Assembly (NCBI RefSeq): GCF_004770895.1
Contig: NZ_RQHS01000005.1
Location: 744,001-808,000 of the forward strand
Direction: 5' to 3'
DNA length: 64,000 nt
From: Leptospira dzoumogneensis
GTDB taxonomy: Bacteria > Spirochaetota > Leptospiria > Leptospirales > Leptospiraceae
In this document: in pieces, positions 9,065 to 17,859 of the stretch
How the letters are laid out: each line of letters begins with the position of its first letter
How positions within the stretch are numbered: position 1 is the stretch's first letter
The notes under the pieces: model-generated
What the model was told of the DNA's origin: nothing
Databases searched by the model: none
Seen by the model: only the letters and a program-made list of their open reading frames with translations
Program-made: the position numbers and the translations under genes

Positions 9065-9820
9065 ATGATAAAAATTTCTTTCCCTCGGATCGTCGCGGTT
9101 CTTGCGGCATTCTTCTTAATTTCGTACGGCGTAACTGCACAAAATAAACCTGCAAATAATGACGGTAAGGGTTCTGCCTTGGCTAATGCGGCCGAAGATC
9201 CTAAATACCAGGGAGATTATTTGGAAGAGTTCCATTTTGCCAGGACCTTGGATTCCACTCAGAATAAGATCAAAGGTGATTTAGGTGCCTTGGAAGTGGT
9301 TGTAAAAAATTTCGGATCTCAGGTACAGAACTCCCAACAGGACTTCGATACCATCTGGAAAAAATACAACGAGGCATATCGATATTCTTTAATGCGTAAA
9401 TACGTTGTCGCCGGCCGCAAGATGAAAGAGACCGAGGACGAGACAAATAAACTATACGGCAAATTCTCCGATCTTTATAACCAAAAGGTGGATCAACTCC
9501 TGGGAGAATGTGCGGATGCGATTGTTTCCATCGAGCAAAAGTCCGGACCCGGCGCTGCCGCAAAAGGATATGCAGGAAGAGAAGTTTCCAATAACCAACA
9601 TAAACTTCAGATCGCTTATTACCAATTCATCCAAGCGGAGAAGATGAGAAGGGATTCCAGATTTAAGGAAAGTCTCATGCATCTTAGGATCGCGAAAGAA
9701 TACGGGATTTCTATCCTCAGCAAATTAAAGACCGAAGAGGAAAGCAAGAATGTCCGGGAGAAATACAAAGTGGATCTGAGCGATAACCGCAATATGGTTT
9801 ACGCAGAATCCAAACTATAA
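9065..9820 (+). CDS. Exported helical protein of unknown function
   Basis: A 251-residue protein. I start it at the ATG at 9065 because that gives a good signal peptide ([26 protein letters not shown]) with AAGGG upstream; a longer frame from 9020 would add 15 basic residues in front. The mature protein is almost entirely helical and charged, with likely coiled coil around residues 80-150. I recognise no domain. It sits directly upstream of an amidase gene, so an envelope role is plausible but unproven. Confidence 0.7.
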   Translation: MIKISFPRIVAVLAAFFLISYGVTAQNKPANNDGKGSALANAAEDPKYQGDYLEEFHFARTLDSTQNKIKGDLGALEVVVKNFGSQVQNSQQDFDTIWKKYNEAYRYSLMRKYVVAGRKMKETEDETNKLYGKFSDLYNQKVDQLLGECADAIVSIEQKSGPGAAAKGYAGREVSNNQHKLQIAYYQFIQAEKMRRDSRFKESLMHLRIAKEYGISILSKLKTEEESKNVREKYKVDLSDNRNMVYAESKL

Positions 9821-9868
9821 AAGATCTCCGGAAGGAAAACTTCGGATTCCTTCCTTGACGTATCGTAT

Positions 9869-9897
9869 GGGGATAACAGGCTATGCCTGATATCCCC
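9869..9897. repeat. Intergenic inverted repeat
   Basis: An interrupted palindrome: GGGGATA-A-CAGGC-TAT-GCCTG-A-TATCCCC. It lies between the helical exported protein and the amidase gene. There is no following T-tract, so a classical terminator is unlikely. It could be an operator for the amidase gene or a mRNA stem that sits 20 bases before its GTG start. Confidence 0.6.
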
Positions 9898-9917
9898 GGA
9901 GAAATAAATTTCCATAC

Positions 9918-11273
9918 GTGATACGAAAAATTTTCCTTATTCCTTTACTCCTCATTTTTTCATTCTCCGTTTCTTCTCAAGAAACAATCCCGAAAAGAAC
10001 CTATAATATAGTCATAGATCCGGGGCACGGTGGTTTGGACTTAAAACCTAAAGAGGAACACGGAGACAAATACGATCCGATCTCGAATAAATATCTGGAA
10101 CCTTATAAAGCGGGAGCCCAAACAAAATCCAGAAGAGAAAGCGAAGTGGTGCTGGCTCTCGCAAAAGAAGTAAAAGAAATTTTAGATCTTACAAAAACTG
10201 CGGAAGGATTCGAAACATTCAGATCTCACGCAAAAAAATTCACGAACGAACCGTTACCTTGGATACGAATCGATTCGGATCTAACCAGAGAGGAAACGGC
10301 AAAAGAAGAAGGAGCAGATCTATCTTCCGACCCGAATGCTTTTTACAGATTATACGATTATCCGGATAAAAAAACGGGCAAGCTCAAACCCGGAAGAATT
10401 TCCAGGATCAATGCCGCTCGACCTTATTTAGTTCTGTCTCTGCATTTGAATCCAAGTTGGAAGGGACATCCTGGCGGAATGGCGGCAGTTCTTTCTCCTT
10501 CTTATAGAACATTCTATAATTTACGAAAAATTTCGGAAGGAAAATCTTCCAAGTCTTTCGAAGACGGGCCTTGGAGTGAATGGATGCGCTTCAAAATGGA
10601 ATGGTCCCGTTTAGAAAATGCAGTGGCGGATGCTTGGATCTATTTTAACGGATACTGGCCGAATAAATCCGGAAAAAAAACGGACCTTTCCAATTTCGAA
10701 GGATACCGCCAAAATATGGTGACTTGGAAATATGCGGATCCTTCTGGCTGGATCGATAAAGCGGTGTTAGACGGTCCTGGGCCTTATGCCAAAAAACATT
10801 CGGAATATTCCGCAAAAGGAAAGTTTTGGGATAGAGAAAGAGCTGAACCTGAACTCTGGAGAAGAGAAGACGGTGCAGAAGGATTCGGAGGAGACAATCA
10901 TTACGCCGCCGCGGAACTAATGAGGTTCTTGCAATATGGCCTTAGGACTTTGCCTAATTCAGAAGAGGAATTATCTAATCCGGGTCCGATCAATAAACCG
11001 TATATCTCTACGTATAGCCTTCCTACATTTATCAATGCGATCTCCGCTTATTTAGAGATCGGTTATATTGATAAGGAGAAGGACATGAAAATCCTGACCC
11101 AAAGAAGAAAAGACACTGCGATCAGTTTGGCGGTAGGTGTTTATTCCTTATTTCATGGCATCAAGATCAAGTCTGCGGATCTACCTTATACTCCTAAAGG
11201 GAAGAAGATAGACTGGGCGCGTTATGAGAACTTGAAAGAAGGAAATTATTTCAGGGTGGTAAGGGAGGATTGA
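9918..11273 (+). CDS. N-acetylmuramoyl-L-alanine amidase
   Basis: A 451-residue exported Amidase_3-type hydrolase that cleaves the MurNAc-L-Ala bond of peptidoglycan. After a signal peptide ([21 protein letters not shown]) comes the zinc motif VIDPGHGG (His37), a glutamate in [10 protein letters not shown], and the second histidine in LVLSLHLNP. The protein is longer than simple AmiC catalytic domains because of a large insertion between the metal ligands and a C-terminal extension. The start is GTG at 9918. Expected site: periplasm, cell-wall remodelling or septation. Confidence 0.85.
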   Translation: MIRKIFLIPLLLIFSFSVSSQETIPKRTYNIVIDPGHGGLDLKPKEEHGDKYDPISNKYLEPYKAGAQTKSRRESEVVLALAKEVKEILDLTKTAEGFETFRSHAKKFTNEPLPWIRIDSDLTREETAKEEGADLSSDPNAFYRLYDYPDKKTGKLKPGRISRINAARPYLVLSLHLNPSWKGHPGGMAAVLSPSYRTFYNLRKISEGKSSKSFEDGPWSEWMRFKMEWSRLENAVADAWIYFNGYWPNKSGKKTDLSNFEGYRQNMVTWKYADPSGWIDKAVLDGPGPYAKKHSEYSAKGKFWDRERAEPELWRREDGAEGFGGDNHYAAAELMRFLQYGLRTLPNSEEELSNPGPINKPYISTYSLPTFINAISAYLEIGYIDKEKDMKILTQRRKDTAISLAVGVYSLFHGIKIKSADLPYTPKGKKIDWARYENLKEGNYFRVVRED

Positions 11274-11280
11274 TTCCCTG

Positions 11281-11322
11281 TTGATATTTATCAATAGCCC
11301 ATTTTCCCATTTATCGTAAAAA
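11281..11322 (+). promoter_or_regulatory. Fnr/Dnr-type operator upstream of MASE3 kinase
   Basis: A perfect TTGAT-ATTT-ATCAA occupies 11281-11294. The hexamer TAAAAA at 11317-11322 is centred 32 bp downstream, the class II spacing for Fnr-family activation, but matches the -10 consensus at only four of six positions. It begins eight bases after the amidase stop and about 100 bp before the kinase gene. One of six such sites in the window. Confidence 0.65.
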
Positions 11323-11394
11323 TTATGAATGACAGCAGTCACATTTTTCTATACATACGTTAAACTCATTTTTCAAGTTATTCTCCTTTGATAA

Positions 11395-12897
11395 ATGGAT
11401 TTTAGGTCGGGATTGGCGATAATGGATCAGGAAACAGATCGTCATTGGATCAATATTTTTGCAGCGTTTTTTGTCGCTTCATTGCCTATCCTGATCATCC
11501 AAGTTTTCCATCCATCCGTTTATTTTGAATCTAAGATCCCTCCTTATCTCGTTTTTCATAATATCGCCGAGTCATTTAGTATTATCGTATCCATGTCTAT
11601 CTTTGGAGTGGGATGGTTTACTTATGCGCAAAGTAAGGATAAGCATACTCTATTTTTAGCGACCGCTTTTTTGGGGATCGCTTTAATCGATATGATGCAC
11701 ATGCTGGGATATTCCGGTATGCCGGATTTACTTACCCCCAATTCTCCCAATAAGTCCACTCTGTTTTGGATCACAGTTCGTTTCTTTGCGGCAATTTCAT
11801 TTTTGATGAGTGCGTTTATCCCGAAGGAGAACGGTCTGCTTAAGTGGAAGAGTTGGACACTTTTAGCGCCGATCCTGGTTTCCGCTTTTACGTTTGTTAC
11901 GGTAACTTATTATCCGGATCTTCTTCCTGCTACTTTTTCTCCCGAGGCCGGTTTAACAAATTTCAAAAAGGTCTCGGAATTCGTTATTATTTTTATCCTA
12001 ATACTTGCTCTGGTCGCTTATTGGTTCAGAATACCAAAATTCGGCTGGGATCATACTAAATATTATATATACGCATTCGTATTTTGTATATCGAGCGAAC
12101 TTGTATTTGCGATATACACTACTGTATTCGATATATATAATGTATTAGGTCACGTATATAAGATTGTGTCCTTCTTCCTTATTTACAGAGGGGTTTTTAT
12201 TTCCACTATCAACAGTCCTTATCGAAACGTCTTAGAAACGAATGAGAAGTTGTCCAAGTCTTTGGCTGAAAAGGAGAATTTAATCCGGGAAATATATCAT
12301 CGTTCTAATAACACTTTGCAAGTGATCGGCAGTATGATCTATCTGCAAGCGGAGGCATATCCGGATAGTCAGGAAGTTAAAACGGTCGTATATAGGACCC
12401 AGGATCGTATACAGGCTATTTCTCTAGTGCATAGGTTACTGTTTTCCGGGCAGGATCTGTCTTCCGTCCCGATCAAACAGTATATCTCCGATTTATTAAA
12501 TTATACGCTGCAGGCTAACGCCAATAGTTCCTGCCAGTTAAAATTGAATATGGATGTGGAGGATAAAAAAGTCCTTTTTGATGTGGTAATTCCTATAGGT
12601 TTGATCCTTTCCGAACTTTTGAATAATTCGATCAAATACGCTTTTCCGGAGGCTTCTTCCGGAAATATCTCGATCACTTTTAGGGAAAGGCAGGACGGCA
12701 GATTTCACTTAACGTATTCGGACGATGGGATCGGGATGAAAGAAAATTATAATTTTAAGGACTGCAGTTCTTTAGGAATACAACTTGTCAAAGGGATTTC
12801 GGAGAGCCAATTGTCCGGAAAAATACATTTTAAGACAGGCCCTAAATTTCATTGCGAGATCGATTTTCCGATTAATATATATAGGAAACGGGTGTAG
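11395..12897 (+). CDS. MASE3-domain sensor histidine kinase (HisKA_2 type)
   Basis: A 500-residue membrane kinase. Residues about 15-280 form a MASE3-like sensor of seven or eight membrane segments. A linker (NEKLSKSLAEKENLIREI) leads to a HisKA_2 dimerisation domain with the phospho-acceptor histidine in EIYHRSNNTLQVI. The ATPase domain follows, with LSELLNNSIKYAF (N box), DDGIGM (G1) and a final LGIQLVKGI. The ATG at 11395 is used; an in-frame ATG at 11422 is a possible alternative. The response regulator gene begins six bases after the stop, so they are a two-component pair. An Fnr-type site upstream suggests oxygen- or NO-linked expression. Confidence 0.88.
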   Translation: MDFRSGLAIMDQETDRHWINIFAAFFVASLPILIIQVFHPSVYFESKIPPYLVFHNIAESFSIIVSMSIFGVGWFTYAQSKDKHTLFLATAFLGIALIDMMHMLGYSGMPDLLTPNSPNKSTLFWITVRFFAAISFLMSAFIPKENGLLKWKSWTLLAPILVSAFTFVTVTYYPDLLPATFSPEAGLTNFKKVSEFVIIFILILALVAYWFRIPKFGWDHTKYYIYAFVFCISSELVFAIYTTVFDIYNVLGHVYKIVSFFLIYRGVFISTINSPYRNVLETNEKLSKSLAEKENLIREIYHRSNNTLQVIGSMIYLQAEAYPDSQEVKTVVYRTQDRIQAISLVHRLLFSGQDLSSVPIKQYISDLLNYTLQANANSSCQLKLNMDVEDKKVLFDVVIPIGLILSELLNNSIKYAFPEASSGNISITFRERQDGRFHLTYSDDGIGMKENYNFKDCSSLGIQLVKGISESQLSGKIHFKTGPKFHCEIDFPINIYRKRV

Positions 12898-12903
12898 TCT
12901 TAA

Positions 12904-13266
12904 ATGAACAATTTAAACGTACTTATTGTAGAAGACGAGGTCTTAACGGCCATGGTGATCCGAAGGGAATTAAGGAAGATCGGATGTAATGTGGTAGAAC
13001 TCGCCACTTCCGGAGAAGATGCGGTCCGAATTGCGAAGGAGGATAGACCGGATCTGATCTTAATGGATATTACTCTTGCCGGAGAGATGGATGGGATTAC
13101 TGCGGCTTCCGAGATAAAAGAATATCTTGATGTTCCTATCGTTTTTGTCACCGGCTATCAAGATAAGGCGACTAGAGAAAGGGCTTCCTTGACCAAGCCC
13201 TTAGGTTATTTTGTAAAACCTTTACAGATCGACCAACTGAAAAATTTGATAGACTCTCATTTCTGA
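12904..13266 (+). CDS. Single-domain response regulator
   Basis: A 120-residue receiver domain with no output domain. It has the acidic pair in VEDE (residues 10-12), the phospho-accepting Asp55 in LILMDITLAG, the Thr in FVTGY and the Lys in YFVKPL. This type often pairs with HisKA_2 kinases and works by phosphotransfer or protein binding instead of DNA binding. It follows the MASE3 kinase at six bases and is its obvious partner. Confidence 0.9.
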   Translation: MNNLNVLIVEDEVLTAMVIRRELRKIGCNVVELATSGEDAVRIAKEDRPDLILMDITLAGEMDGITAASEIKEYLDVPIVFVTGYQDKATRERASLTKPLGYFVKPLQIDQLKNLIDSHF

Positions 13267-13273
13267 TCTTTCT

Positions 13274-14680
13274 TTAAATATTCTTCTCAATACCGAAACT
13301 TAAGCTTAATACTGAAACGGATTTGCTGAATTGGAATTGAGCCAATTGGATATCTTTCGCGGAAAAGATAGAATGTGCAAGAGCCCAATCCGAAGATCCA
13401 CTTCCTTGCATAGATTTTGGAAAAGCATATTCAACGGCCAAGTGGATCGCGGAACCGTTCGAAGTATAATATCCTAAACCTCCCGCAAGATGATGTTCAT
13501 TCGTAGTCCCGAGCATTGGATTCAATCCCTGAGGGGTCATAGGAGTTTTGGCATAACTGTATCCTGCTCTGAACCTAAATCCATATTTCCATTCGTATTC
13601 CGCACCGAATGCGAAACAATATTGGTCTCTCCATCTGAAATTCATCTGCATTACGTTAGATTCTAGACCGATCGGAGTGGTTAATAACGGTTGTTCCAGG
13701 ATGAATCGATTCGTGCGAAAACTTTGGGACCAAGGAATGAATTTGATATCAAAATCGAAGATCCAGGAATTATTACGATAAGAGATCCCGAATATATGTC
13801 TGTCCGGCCAAACCATATATCTGGAGACTCTGGATCCGTTCTTAACGATAGGATCTTCTCCTTCTACTTTCATTTGTCCGTCCATATGTAGAACGTTTCG
13901 CAGGGTATATGAATAGGCTACTCGAACATTAGAGGAAAGTTCATAAGAAAATCCTAATTTCCCCCCGTAAGAGTAGGCGGGATCGCTATTATATGCGAGG
14001 CTGCCCGGCAGTTCGACTGTCCTGCTCAGATCCAAGTTTGTCTTCTTCATTTCCATGAATGCATACGCAAGATCGAGTCCTAAACCCACTGATAAATTTC
14101 CGAATCTATATCCGGCGCCTATAGTCAGCTTAGTCAGCATAAATTTGAATTTTAGATCTTCTTGTACCTTTCTTTCCGTTCCGAAAGGAACATTGCCTCT
14201 TAATGTATCATTTAAACTTTGTTTTCCGGGCGATATGCGGGTGATATTCGAAAAAGAACCTCCTCCTCCGCCTTGTGTATATAATGCAAATCCGATCCCG
14301 AGACGATCCGTGACAGGATGGATATAGCCCATATAAGGAAAAACGGCTCTTGGAGTTTCTATTATATTATTTTGGTAGGAAAGTTTAGGATCTTGGTCTA
14401 TAAAAGAATCTGAATATTCTATTTTTGCAAAATGAACGGAAGTCCCGAATTCCCATTTAGGAGTAGTGAGTCTCGCCAAATGAGATGGATTTGATTCCAG
14501 GTCCATAACGGATCCGCCGACTGCCTGGAATGCGCCTCCCATCCCCGCTTGCCTTGCTCCGAAAGAAGTGGGCATAATCCCTTGGAATCCATAAACAGAA
14601 GAGTAGATCGAGGAGAATAGGAGTAACAGGATCGGCAAAAGTGGGCCAGTGGCTCTTTTCGGGCCGTTAGATTTGCTCAT
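13274..14680 (-). CDS. FadL/OmpP1-like outer-membrane transporter
   Basis: A 468-residue outer-membrane protein of the FadL/TodX (OMPP1) family, which moves hydrophobic compounds across the outer membrane. After the signal peptide the mature part has the family hallmark TSFGARQAGMGGAFQAVGGS followed by SNPSHLARL (the NPA-type plug segment), then alternating strands with conserved aromatic turns. I place the start at 14680 (MSKSNGPKRATG then a hydrophobic stretch); ATG at 14707 is an alternative. The promoter upstream carries an Fnr-type operator and a perfect TATAAT, so this gene is a likely member of the local anaerobic regulon, separate from the two genes upstream of it. Confidence 0.85.
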   Translation of the reverse strand: MSKSNGPKRATGPLLPILLLLFSSIYSSVYGFQGIMPTSFGARQAGMGGAFQAVGGSVMDLESNPSHLARLTTPKWEFGTSVHFAKIEYSDSFIDQDPKLSYQNNIIETPRAVFPYMGYIHPVTDRLGIGFALYTQGGGGGSFSNITRISPGKQSLNDTLRGNVPFGTERKVQEDLKFKFMLTKLTIGAGYRFGNLSVGLGLDLAYAFMEMKKTNLDLSRTVELPGSLAYNSDPAYSYGGKLGFSYELSSNVRVAYSYTLRNVLHMDGQMKVEGEDPIVKNGSRVSRYMVWPDRHIFGISYRNNSWIFDFDIKFIPWSQSFRTNRFILEQPLLTTPIGLESNVMQMNFRWRDQYCFAFGAEYEWKYGFRFRAGYSYAKTPMTPQGLNPMLGTTNEHHLAGGLGYYTSNGSAIHLAVEYAFPKSMQGSGSSDWALAHSIFSAKDIQLAQFQFSKSVSVLSLSFGIEKNI

Positions 14681-14713
14681 TATTCTGATAATAATTCCGA
14701 GATTCATTCTCAA

Positions 14714-14754
14714 ATTATACAAGATATTCCAAGCTTTGCATTGATCCAAGTCAA
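14714..14754 (-). promoter_or_regulatory. Fnr/Dnr-type operator and -10 of the FadL-like gene
   Basis: TTGAT-CCAA-GTCAA at 14741-14754. On the minus strand a perfect TATAAT (14714-14719) is centred 31 bp from the operator centre, the geometry of class II Fnr-dependent promoters. The start of transcription is predicted near 14707, 27 bases before the chosen ATG. Located immediately downstream of the preceding gene's stop codon. Confidence 0.75.
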
Positions 14755-14758
14755 TTTT

Positions 14759-15118
14759 TCAGAATCTGGTGAGATAAACCATAGGTTCAGGATATGCTGG
14801 ATAACGGATAGAGAACCTGGATGCAGTTTCGGTTTTTCTTCTATCTTCCGGAAAGCAGATGAATTCGATCCGAAAATCCCGGATTTCCATCTCGGGAGGC
14901 TGGATCCCGTCTATAAAATCCATCCACTCCCAAGTTGGAACATTAATAAAAAGTAATCCCCCCTCCGGGAATTCATAACGCGGCTCTTTCTTATATTCGT
15001 TCGAATTCCATTCTAGATGGATATACACTCTGGGATGATGTTCTTCGAAATCCATTATCAATTCGTAATTGATACGATCGAGTGCAGGTTTTAGAGAGGG
15101 GAAGGAGATCGTTTTCAT
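14759..15118 (-). CDS. Conserved-looking hypothetical protein
   Basis: A 119-residue soluble protein, rich in acidic and aromatic residues, with no signal peptide or membrane segment. It is mostly beta-strand with motifs such as RVYIHLEWN and WEWMDFIDG. I do not recognise a family. Its ATG overlaps the stop of the patatin-like gene by four bases, so the two are translationally coupled and probably act together. Confidence 0.65.
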   Translation of the reverse strand: MKTISFPSLKPALDRINYELIMDFEEHHPRVYIHLEWNSNEYKKEPRYEFPEGGLLFINVPTWEWMDFIDGIQPPEMEIRDFRIEFICFPEDRRKTETASRFSIRYPAYPEPMVYLTRF

Positions 15119-16005
15119 AGCTTTCGTTTTAAAAATTTTGCGGCCTTTCTTCCGATTTCTTTTCCTAATTCGACCGTTTCCTCCAGCCTGGATTGTTTCG
15201 TGGTGATCAATCCGACTGGGAGTTTGGATTCGGGTGCGATCGTATAAATGCGGACCCCTTTTGGAGGATTAGAAGCGATCTCTCTTGCTGTATTATAATT
15301 CGTATGATGGGAAAATTTCATGATCTTGGACAATTTCCTATCTAGAGGAAAGGATAAAAATCTACTGATGGATGTAAGCGGCGGAGAAGAATGTTGGATG
15401 GGAGAATTTAATACTACGGTAATATCCTTATATCCTGCCTGAATTAGATCCTGTAATGGCAAAGGATTTAAGATCGCTGCGTCGGATAAATATTCACCTT
15501 CTACTTTATATTTTCCCCTGGTTGCGATCGGAAGGGAAGTGGCCGCTTTTAATAGATCAAAAAGATTTTCTTTTGTAGCTTTTCTGTATTCCACGGATCT
15601 GGAGCGAAGATTACTTACCGCAATCCTGAGTTCAGGCAGTCCTTTTTTTCCCAAATTTTCGGTTAAGATCCTATATTTTTTTCGGAATAGATAATCTATT
15701 AAATATTTCTGATCTAAGAACGGTTTACCGAAAAGGGGGTGGAAGACCGAGATCAATTTTTTACCTGCGAGTTCGTATTTCCAGATAGAAAGAGTGTGAT
15801 CTCCTGAGACAGGTTCTGGGTCGGGAGTGGTCGCATAATAAGCTGCACAGCAAGCTCCCGAAGAAACCGCCAGGACCAGATCGAAATTTTTGGCAGGTAA
15901 AATACAATTCAGAGAATGTAATACTCCTCCCGCAAACGCCCCTTTCATTCCTCCTCCTTCTACCAATAGTGCTCGCTTTCCTTTTTTTGCTTTAGGAAGT
16001 TCCAT
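15115..16005 (-). CDS. Patatin-like phospholipase
   Basis: A 296-residue patatin-family acyl hydrolase. The oxyanion-hole loop is EGGGMKGAFAGG near residue 17. The nucleophile elbow reads AVSSG, so Ser48 is in place but the first Gly of GxSxG is Ala. The dyad aspartate lies in YLSDAAILNPLPL, with DAA in place of the usual DGG. These substitutions resemble the YjjU/RssA-type bacterial branch and should still be active. No signal peptide, so cytoplasmic or membrane-peripheral. A strong ribosome-binding site (AAGGAG) precedes the ATG. Coupled to the 119-residue hypothetical downstream. Confidence 0.85.
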   Translation of the reverse strand: MELPKAKKGKRALLVEGGGMKGAFAGGVLHSLNCILPAKNFDLVLAVSSGACCAAYYATTPDPEPVSGDHTLSIWKYELAGKKLISVFHPLFGKPFLDQKYLIDYLFRKKYRILTENLGKKGLPELRIAVSNLRSRSVEYRKATKENLFDLLKAATSLPIATRGKYKVEGEYLSDAAILNPLPLQDLIQAGYKDITVVLNSPIQHSSPPLTSISRFLSFPLDRKLSKIMKFSHHTNYNTAREIASNPPKGVRIYTIAPESKLPVGLITTKQSRLEETVELGKEIGRKAAKFLKRKL

Positions 16006-16020
16006 AATTTCTCCTTTGAA

Positions 16021-16049
16021 GGAAACTTGGAAATTTATTTCTAGTTTCC
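16021..16049. repeat. Imperfect palindrome upstream of patatin gene
   Basis: Outer arms GGAAACT and AGTTTCC enclose a further nearly symmetrical AAAT/ATTT core. It ends just before the ribosome-binding site of the patatin-like gene. It could be an operator for an unknown repressor or a 5' mRNA hairpin; nothing decides between them. Confidence 0.5.
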
Positions 16050-16161
16050 ATTTACAAAAGATAAGAGATCATCCCTTCCGAAAATGTTGCAAATTCAAGA
16101 CAACCCTAAGGTTAAGAAATTCATTACAACTTATTAAACATGATAAATGTTAATGCGCACA

Positions 16162-16203
16162 TTGATATCGATCAATTGCGTCGGAAAGATTTTCAGTTAA
16201 AAT
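16162..16203 (+). promoter_or_regulatory. Fnr/Dnr-type operator and -10 of the flavoprotein operon
   Basis: A perfect consensus site TTGAT-ATCG-ATCAA at 16162-16175, with arms extending one base further each side. The hexamer TAAAAT (16198-16203; five of six -10 positions) is centred exactly 32 bp downstream. Transcription should start near 16210, only about six bases before the ATG of the flavoprotein gene, so a very short leader is expected. Confidence 0.75.
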
Positions 16204-16215
16204 TTTATTCTGAAA

Positions 16216-17844
16216 ATGGAAGAGAATAAGAAAGAAAAAATATCCTTATCCACCGAAGTTTTAGTGATCGGAGGCGGTCTCGCCGGGATCGTTCTCGCTT
16301 TGGATCTGCTGGATGCCGGAAAGAGAGTAACCTTGGTAGATCGCGATTCCGAGGATCGATTAGGAGGTCTTGCTAGACTTTCTTTCGGAGGTATCTTTAT
16401 GGTCGATACCCCGATCCAAAGATGGACTGGGATACAGGATAATGTTTCTTTAGCTCTTTCCGATTGGAATTCTACCGCCGAATTTTCGAAGCAAGACAGG
16501 TTCCCAAAACTTTGGGCGCAGGAATACGTTAACCGATCCTTAGAAGATATATTCTATTATCTTAAGGGAAAATCCGTCGGCTTCTTTCCTGTCGTTCATT
16601 GGGTGGAAAGAGGGATGTTCAAACCGGGGAATAGTGTTCCTAGATTCCATATGGTTTGGGGAACAGGAGACGGATTGATCTCCGCCTTAAAGAAAAATTT
16701 ATACTCACATAAAAACATAAATCGACTTCATTTCATATTCGGCACCCGAGCTAAGGAGCTGATCCGTTCCGGAAAAAGAGTGCAGGGTTGTGTCGCGGAA
16801 TCTGAAACGGATGGAATAAGATACGAGATCTTTGCGGAACATACCGTACTCGCCAGCGGTGGAATTGCGGGAGATATGAAGAAGATCCGAAAACATTGGC
16901 CTAAATCTCTTGGAAAACCTCCTGAGATCATTCTGAACGGTTCCCATAAATATGCGATCGGAGATCTTCATACCGCTTCTGCAAAGATAGGAGCGAATCT
17001 AACTCATCTGGATAAGATGTGGAATTATGCAGCGGGTGTTCATCATCCTGATCCGAAATGGGAGGGAGAAGGACTCAGCTTGGTCCCTCCTAAGTCCGCT
17101 CTTTGGTTGAACTCTAAAGGAGAAAGGATCGGACCCATTCCTTTAGTTACCGGTTTTGATACTCGCTATCTTGTAGAAAGGATCTGCGCTCAAGAAGAGA
17201 AATTCTCTTGGCAGATCATGAATTGGAAAATTGCAGCTAAGGAACTTGCAGTTTCCGGTTCGGAGTTCAACGACTCGATACGTAATAAGGATTTTTTCGG
17301 ATTTTTAAAAACGGTATTTTTCGGGAATGAACCATTCTTAAAAAAGATCAGCTCTGAATGTACTGATTTCGTAGTGGCAAATTCAGTCGCGGAACTTGCG
17401 GAAGGAATGAACCAATTGAATGAAGATCGTTCCATCGATGCGGAAAAATTAGAAAGAACAATCCTAGAATATGATGAGATGATCGAAAGAGGAGAGGCAT
17501 TCCATAACGACGATCAACTTAGAAGGATCACACAACTTCGTAATTATCGGGGAGATCGTGCGAGAACCTGTAAGTTCCAAAAGATCTTGGATCGAAAAGC
17601 AATGCCTCTCATTGCGATACGTGAATTTATACTTACTCGAAAATCTATGGGTGGGATCCAAACGGATCTAAGATCCAGGGTTTTGGATCCGAAAGGAAAT
17701 CCTATAGAAGGTTTGTATGCAGTCGGAGAAGCGGCCGGCTTCGGTGGTGGGGGCATCCACGGAAAAGGCGCTCTAGAAGGGACCTTCTTAGGAAGTTGTA
17801 TACTTACCTCCAGAATCGCCGCTCGTTCTATTATAAAACCATAA
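16216..17844 (+). CDS. FAD-binding dehydrogenase (flavocytochrome c / KstD-like)
   Basis: A 542-residue flavoprotein. The N-terminal Rossmann motif is VLVIGGGLAGIVLALDLL with the ribose-binding acid at VTLVDRDSE. The C-terminal FAD segment is GLYAVGEAAGFGGGGIHGKGALEG. It matches the group of predicted oxidoreductases related to fumarate reductase and 3-ketosteroid dehydrogenase, including the shared FFPVVHWVERG and VPRFHMVWGTG segments. No signal peptide or heme motif, so cytoplasmic with an unknown electron acceptor and substrate. It heads an operon with a TPP enzyme and a CopD-like membrane protein under an Fnr-type operator, pointing to use without oxygen. Confidence 0.82.
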   Translation: MEENKKEKISLSTEVLVIGGGLAGIVLALDLLDAGKRVTLVDRDSEDRLGGLARLSFGGIFMVDTPIQRWTGIQDNVSLALSDWNSTAEFSKQDRFPKLWAQEYVNRSLEDIFYYLKGKSVGFFPVVHWVERGMFKPGNSVPRFHMVWGTGDGLISALKKNLYSHKNINRLHFIFGTRAKELIRSGKRVQGCVAESETDGIRYEIFAEHTVLASGGIAGDMKKIRKHWPKSLGKPPEIILNGSHKYAIGDLHTASAKIGANLTHLDKMWNYAAGVHHPDPKWEGEGLSLVPPKSALWLNSKGERIGPIPLVTGFDTRYLVERICAQEEKFSWQIMNWKIAAKELAVSGSEFNDSIRNKDFFGFLKTVFFGNEPFLKKISSECTDFVVANSVAELAEGMNQLNEDRSIDAEKLERTILEYDEMIERGEAFHNDDQLRRITQLRNYRGDRARTCKFQKILDRKAMPLIAIREFILTRKSMGGIQTDLRSRVLDPKGNPIEGLYAVGEAAGFGGGGIHGKGALEGTFLGSCILTSRIAARSIIKP

Positions 17845-17859
17845 ATAACAGGGATCATC

